A DNA stretch of 64,000 nt, taken from Motacilla alba alba (Eukaryota; Chordata; Aves; Passeriformes; Motacillidae). Both the position numbers and the translations under genes were made by a program. The stretch spans positions 5,534,649 to 5,598,648 of the forward strand of contig NC_052027.1 in assembly GCF_015832195.1 (NCBI RefSeq). Direction: 5' to 3'. Shown here in pieces: positions 60,901 to 64,000 of the stretch (within the stretch, counting starts at the first letter, position 1; each line of letters starts with the position of its first letter). Below the pieces are notes generated by a model. The model made no database searches. It worked only from the letters and a program-made list of their open reading frames with translations, and was not told the origin of the DNA.

Positions 60901-63900
60901 CTCCTGCAAATTCCCTGTGTGTCTTTGGCAAATTGTTCATTCTCTTTGGCCTGGGTTATCAAAAGTCATCTCGAGGTTTGATGTTTGCATTTCCAGCTGG
61001 GGAGCTCCTGTAGGACCTGTGTGAAACAAATGAAATGTGTGCAGCAGTTCCACTCTGGAGTTTTGCACCCTACCATTTATCTGTCTGCATCTCTCAAACC
61101 AGGATTATGTCTTATTATGTGCACATGTAATTTCTAGCCCAAACCAAACCTGAACAGTTGGATGATATGTAGCATTTACAAGTACACACACTCTCAGTAA
61201 AATACTGCAATGATGGGGAAAAGAAATGAATTTGAATAGCTGGGAATTGCAGCTTGCAAAAACTAGGCTAGAATTTTGAATTTTATTGTAGAAAAGAGTA
61301 ACTTCCTGCCCTGGAGACTTTAGCAAAATATCCCTGGAATGCAGTACCACTTCTGGCATGTACAGAGCTTCATTCTGAAGTGTGCTGTGGTATTTACACT
61401 TTGCTTTAAAAAACAGCTGTGGGTCCATCCCAGCCACATCCAGACTCCAGCTGTGAGATTTAGGGCAGCAGTTTCCCAAAGTTCTTAAGTGAACTAGGCT
61501 TCAAAGAGATCTCTAAACTGTGTCTTTTCTGGGCTTTCAGCAGGCAGCTCTGTGTGAGCAGGGGCAGCTGGAGGACAGAAAGTATTCTTCCCTGAGGAAG
61601 TACAGGAGGTATTCTTCCCAGAGGAAGGGCAGAATAATTTTGGCCCAACAGTAGAGAGATGCAAAATCTAAGCAAGCATGGAAATTGCCCTCATTAAGCA
61701 GCAAAGCAATTCGCTGAGAAGCAACTGCAGCTGATGACTTTTGGGGAGAGGTGAGGTCACTCCTGGGGTGTTGGAAGCAGGAAAACACCTATGGAAATGC
61801 TCAGTGAGCAGAGGCAGGCACACATTCACTCTCTATTCCCTCCTGGTGCTGATGAGGGGCTCTGGGGCTGTCAGTGCTGCCCAGCCCAGCCAGGATATCA
61901 TTAATATTCCTGACCTGGGGCTCTCTGCTGCTTTGACACCAAGGAAAATGGATCAGTAAAAGAGAAGCTTGTTTTTCCTGTTGATGTTTTCCTGTTGATT
62001 CTACATTAGGGAGCATGGTGTGAAAAGCTTTTTTTCACCTTGGAGCAAAATTCTGTGGAAATATCCGAATGTTCAGGCAGGAAGATTCTGTTTGCTGCCC
62101 CAGCCTGGGACAGCTGTCCACTCAGCTGGGTCAGGGTGGGCAGTGCAAACTCAGAGCTCTCGGCCTTCCTTAGCCTTATCCCAAGGGATGAGATCACTTT
62201 TCCTGCCACAGAAGAAGGTCTTGGGGTGATTGCTGGACACTGTCCTCTCCTGTCAGCATGGGATTGAGCCTGACCTGGGCACAGGGACACCAGGAGTGGC
62301 TGTGAGAGGAGGCAACTGAGGAATCAGCAGGGCAAATTCAGCAGGGTGTGACTGGGATGTGGAAACAGCCAGTGCCAGGTTCCTCAGGACATCCCCAAGG
62401 CTGCTCTCCTGGCTGCAGAGCTGTCACCATGCCTGTTCAAGCCCCCAGGAGGGTTCTCCTGGAGCAGGCAGAGCTGCTGAGGTGGCAGCCAGCCCTCCAG
62501 TGACAACAGGGACTGAGCCTCTGCTGGCTGTCCAGGAGGATGGAGTCCTGCAGGCAGGAGGAGCTGGGCATCCTTCCCTCCCCCCTGGAGACACGGGGAT
62601 GGTTTTGGGACCATGTGGGCGGTCAGCTCTGCCTGGAGTGTTTGGCAGTGGTGCTGGCACAGGGCAGACAGGGAAGATGTGTCCCCAGAGCAGACAAATA
62701 ACAGTATGGAATTAGGTAGATCCAGTTTCCACTTCCATGCCTTTCCAGAGTGTTTCCTCAGCCCTGGGGACAGGCAGGGCAGGGAATGGAGCCCTTGGTG
62801 GTGATGGATGTGTGTCTGTGCCTGCCAGGGCAGAGGCTGAGCCTCCAGCTCAGCACACAGGCCCTGAGAGCGTTCATGTTGGTAATACCCTGCCTCACCT
62901 TAAATTTAATTATTAGTTCATGGTGCAATTCAGGACTCAGCTGGGGAAATCATACCTCTGAAAGGGGATGCACTCAGGAGTGGGGCTCTGCAGGGTGGGA
63001 GAGGCAGGATCCACCTCTCACAGCCTCCTTCCCTGTTTGAGGAAAAGGGATCTGTGCTGGCCATCAGCACCTGTTTGTCACTGCCCAGATTCCAGACACC
63101 TGCTGGCAGAAGGACAAGGCTGACAGGAGAGCTGGATTGACACCTCAGGAAGGTTTCGTGCTGCAGGTCTCTCTCCTTACAAACCAAATGTTTGGCCTTA
63201 CCAAGGGGACTAGGAAGCCACCCAGACAGTAACTGCTTGGGAAGCCAGAGGACAGCTCCCTTTGTGCCTGGATAAAGGCCACCATCTCACCCACCTGCCC
63301 AGCAGAGACAGGGTCAAAGATGGTTTTTTTTAGCAGCACAGGCTGTTTTTGATGTGCCCGTGGAAAATTGGGAGAGATAAATGTTTTTGCACTCTCACCA
63401 ACAAGCTGTCTGTGTGGGGATGAAGGTCACCTTGCAACAACTCAGAGCAATTATCTGAAGGAGGTTAGATCTCTGTCCTCTGCCTTCATATTATTCTCAT
63501 AAACTGCATTTTTGGCATCACTTAGAAGCCAGGAACATATCAAACCTGCATATGTCAAATGCAATTGACATCAAATACCTTTCATCGAGCCCCAAGCCTC
63601 TTGGCGTCTTTTGAGCTCTGCACCCAGGAAAGTGGCTTGTCAGAGATGATTTTTCCAACTGAGGAAGCAAGTAGCATAATGAGACAGTGTAGCTTCAGCA
63701 TACACCTTCCAACAAGTTTCCCAACTGCTCAGAAAGCAAAACATGAGCCTGAATAGTAATTAGCCCATGAAGGAAGCTGGGGATGCAAGGAATGTATGAA
63801 CTTGTATTTATGGCCCCTCATTACCATTCCCTAAAAGCATTTCTGTCTGCATTTCCCATTTCCAACAGCCAAGATCACAGAATTACAGAACAGAACCACG

Positions 63901-64000
63901 AAACAAAAATCCAGCTGTGTCAAGTGGCCCAAGCATGATCACTGCAGGAAATTACCAGATGTGCCAGGTGCTGTGCAGGTGTGCTCAGCACTCAGGAAAG

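Larger units (their letters stand above)
56451..64000. other. Intergenic region to the window end, no recognised gene
   Basis: Contains low-complexity tracts near 57.28 and 57.87 kb and otherwise unique-looking sequence. Open frames (at most 151 codons) show no family motif. Part of it (for example 63.72-63.87 kb) is AT-rich and repeat-free and could be conserved non-coding DNA, but I cannot test this. Confidence 0.5.

Noticed and set aside
63872..63960. Possible minus-strand CR1 tail (TCACAGAATTACAGAACAG)
   Set aside because: Only the first 15-20 nt resemble the tail and the following diagnostic blocks are absent.
1..64000. CRISPR arrays, operons, tRNA or rRNA genes, CpG-island promoter
   Set aside because: None seen. 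The tandem repeats have only two copies without spacers, and the SUCLG2 promoter lies outside the window.

Overview
This is vertebrate, almost certainly avian and probably passerine, nuclear DNA. The evidence is split coding exons with GT-AG introns, several 3'-end fragments of CR1 LINEs (the dominant interspersed repeat of bird genomes), a solo retroviral LTR, and no prokaryotic-style gene packing. The species cannot be named from sequence alone.

The only gene I can support is the 3' part of SUCLG2, the beta subunit of GDP-forming (GTP-specific) mitochondrial succinyl-CoA ligase, on the + strand. Three consecutive coding exons are present: 1149-1291, 37997-38117 and 45514-45629 (stop TAA at 45627-45629). 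Their frames join without a gap and encode the C-terminal 126 residues, the C-terminal CoA-ligase domain. The introns between them are about 36.7 kb and 7.4 kb. The 5' exons lie upstream of the window. A 3' UTR with several AATAAA signals follows to about 47.05 kb.

Region by region: 1-1148 is intron. 1292-37996 is one large AT-rich intron holding CR1 fragments (14.54, 17.88, 19.90, 25.75 and 36.71 kb), local tandem duplications (6.12, 6.84 and 9.24 kb), a TATCC-type palindrome (30.12 kb) and low-complexity tracts. 38118-45513 is the last intron, with a 135-bp tandem duplication (41.90 kb) and a CR1 tail (44.83 kb). 45630 to about 47.05 kb is 3' UTR. At 47797-48327 there is a 531-bp solo LTR with TG...CA ends and a perfect 6-bp target-site duplication. 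48.33-64 kb appears intergenic and looks more GC-rich. It holds a minus-strand CR1 tail (54.17 kb), homopolymer tracts, and an AT-rich island (55.84-56.42 kb) that contains a perfect 21-bp inverted repeat.

I found no undescribed multi-gene system. The most checkable observations are the intact solo LTR just past the gene, the perfect 21/14/21 hairpin inside an enhancer-like AT-rich island, the long open read-through after the penultimate exon followed by a poly(A) signal, and a set of private tandem duplications. Nearly all other open reading frames are chance frames in intronic, intergenic or repeat DNA.
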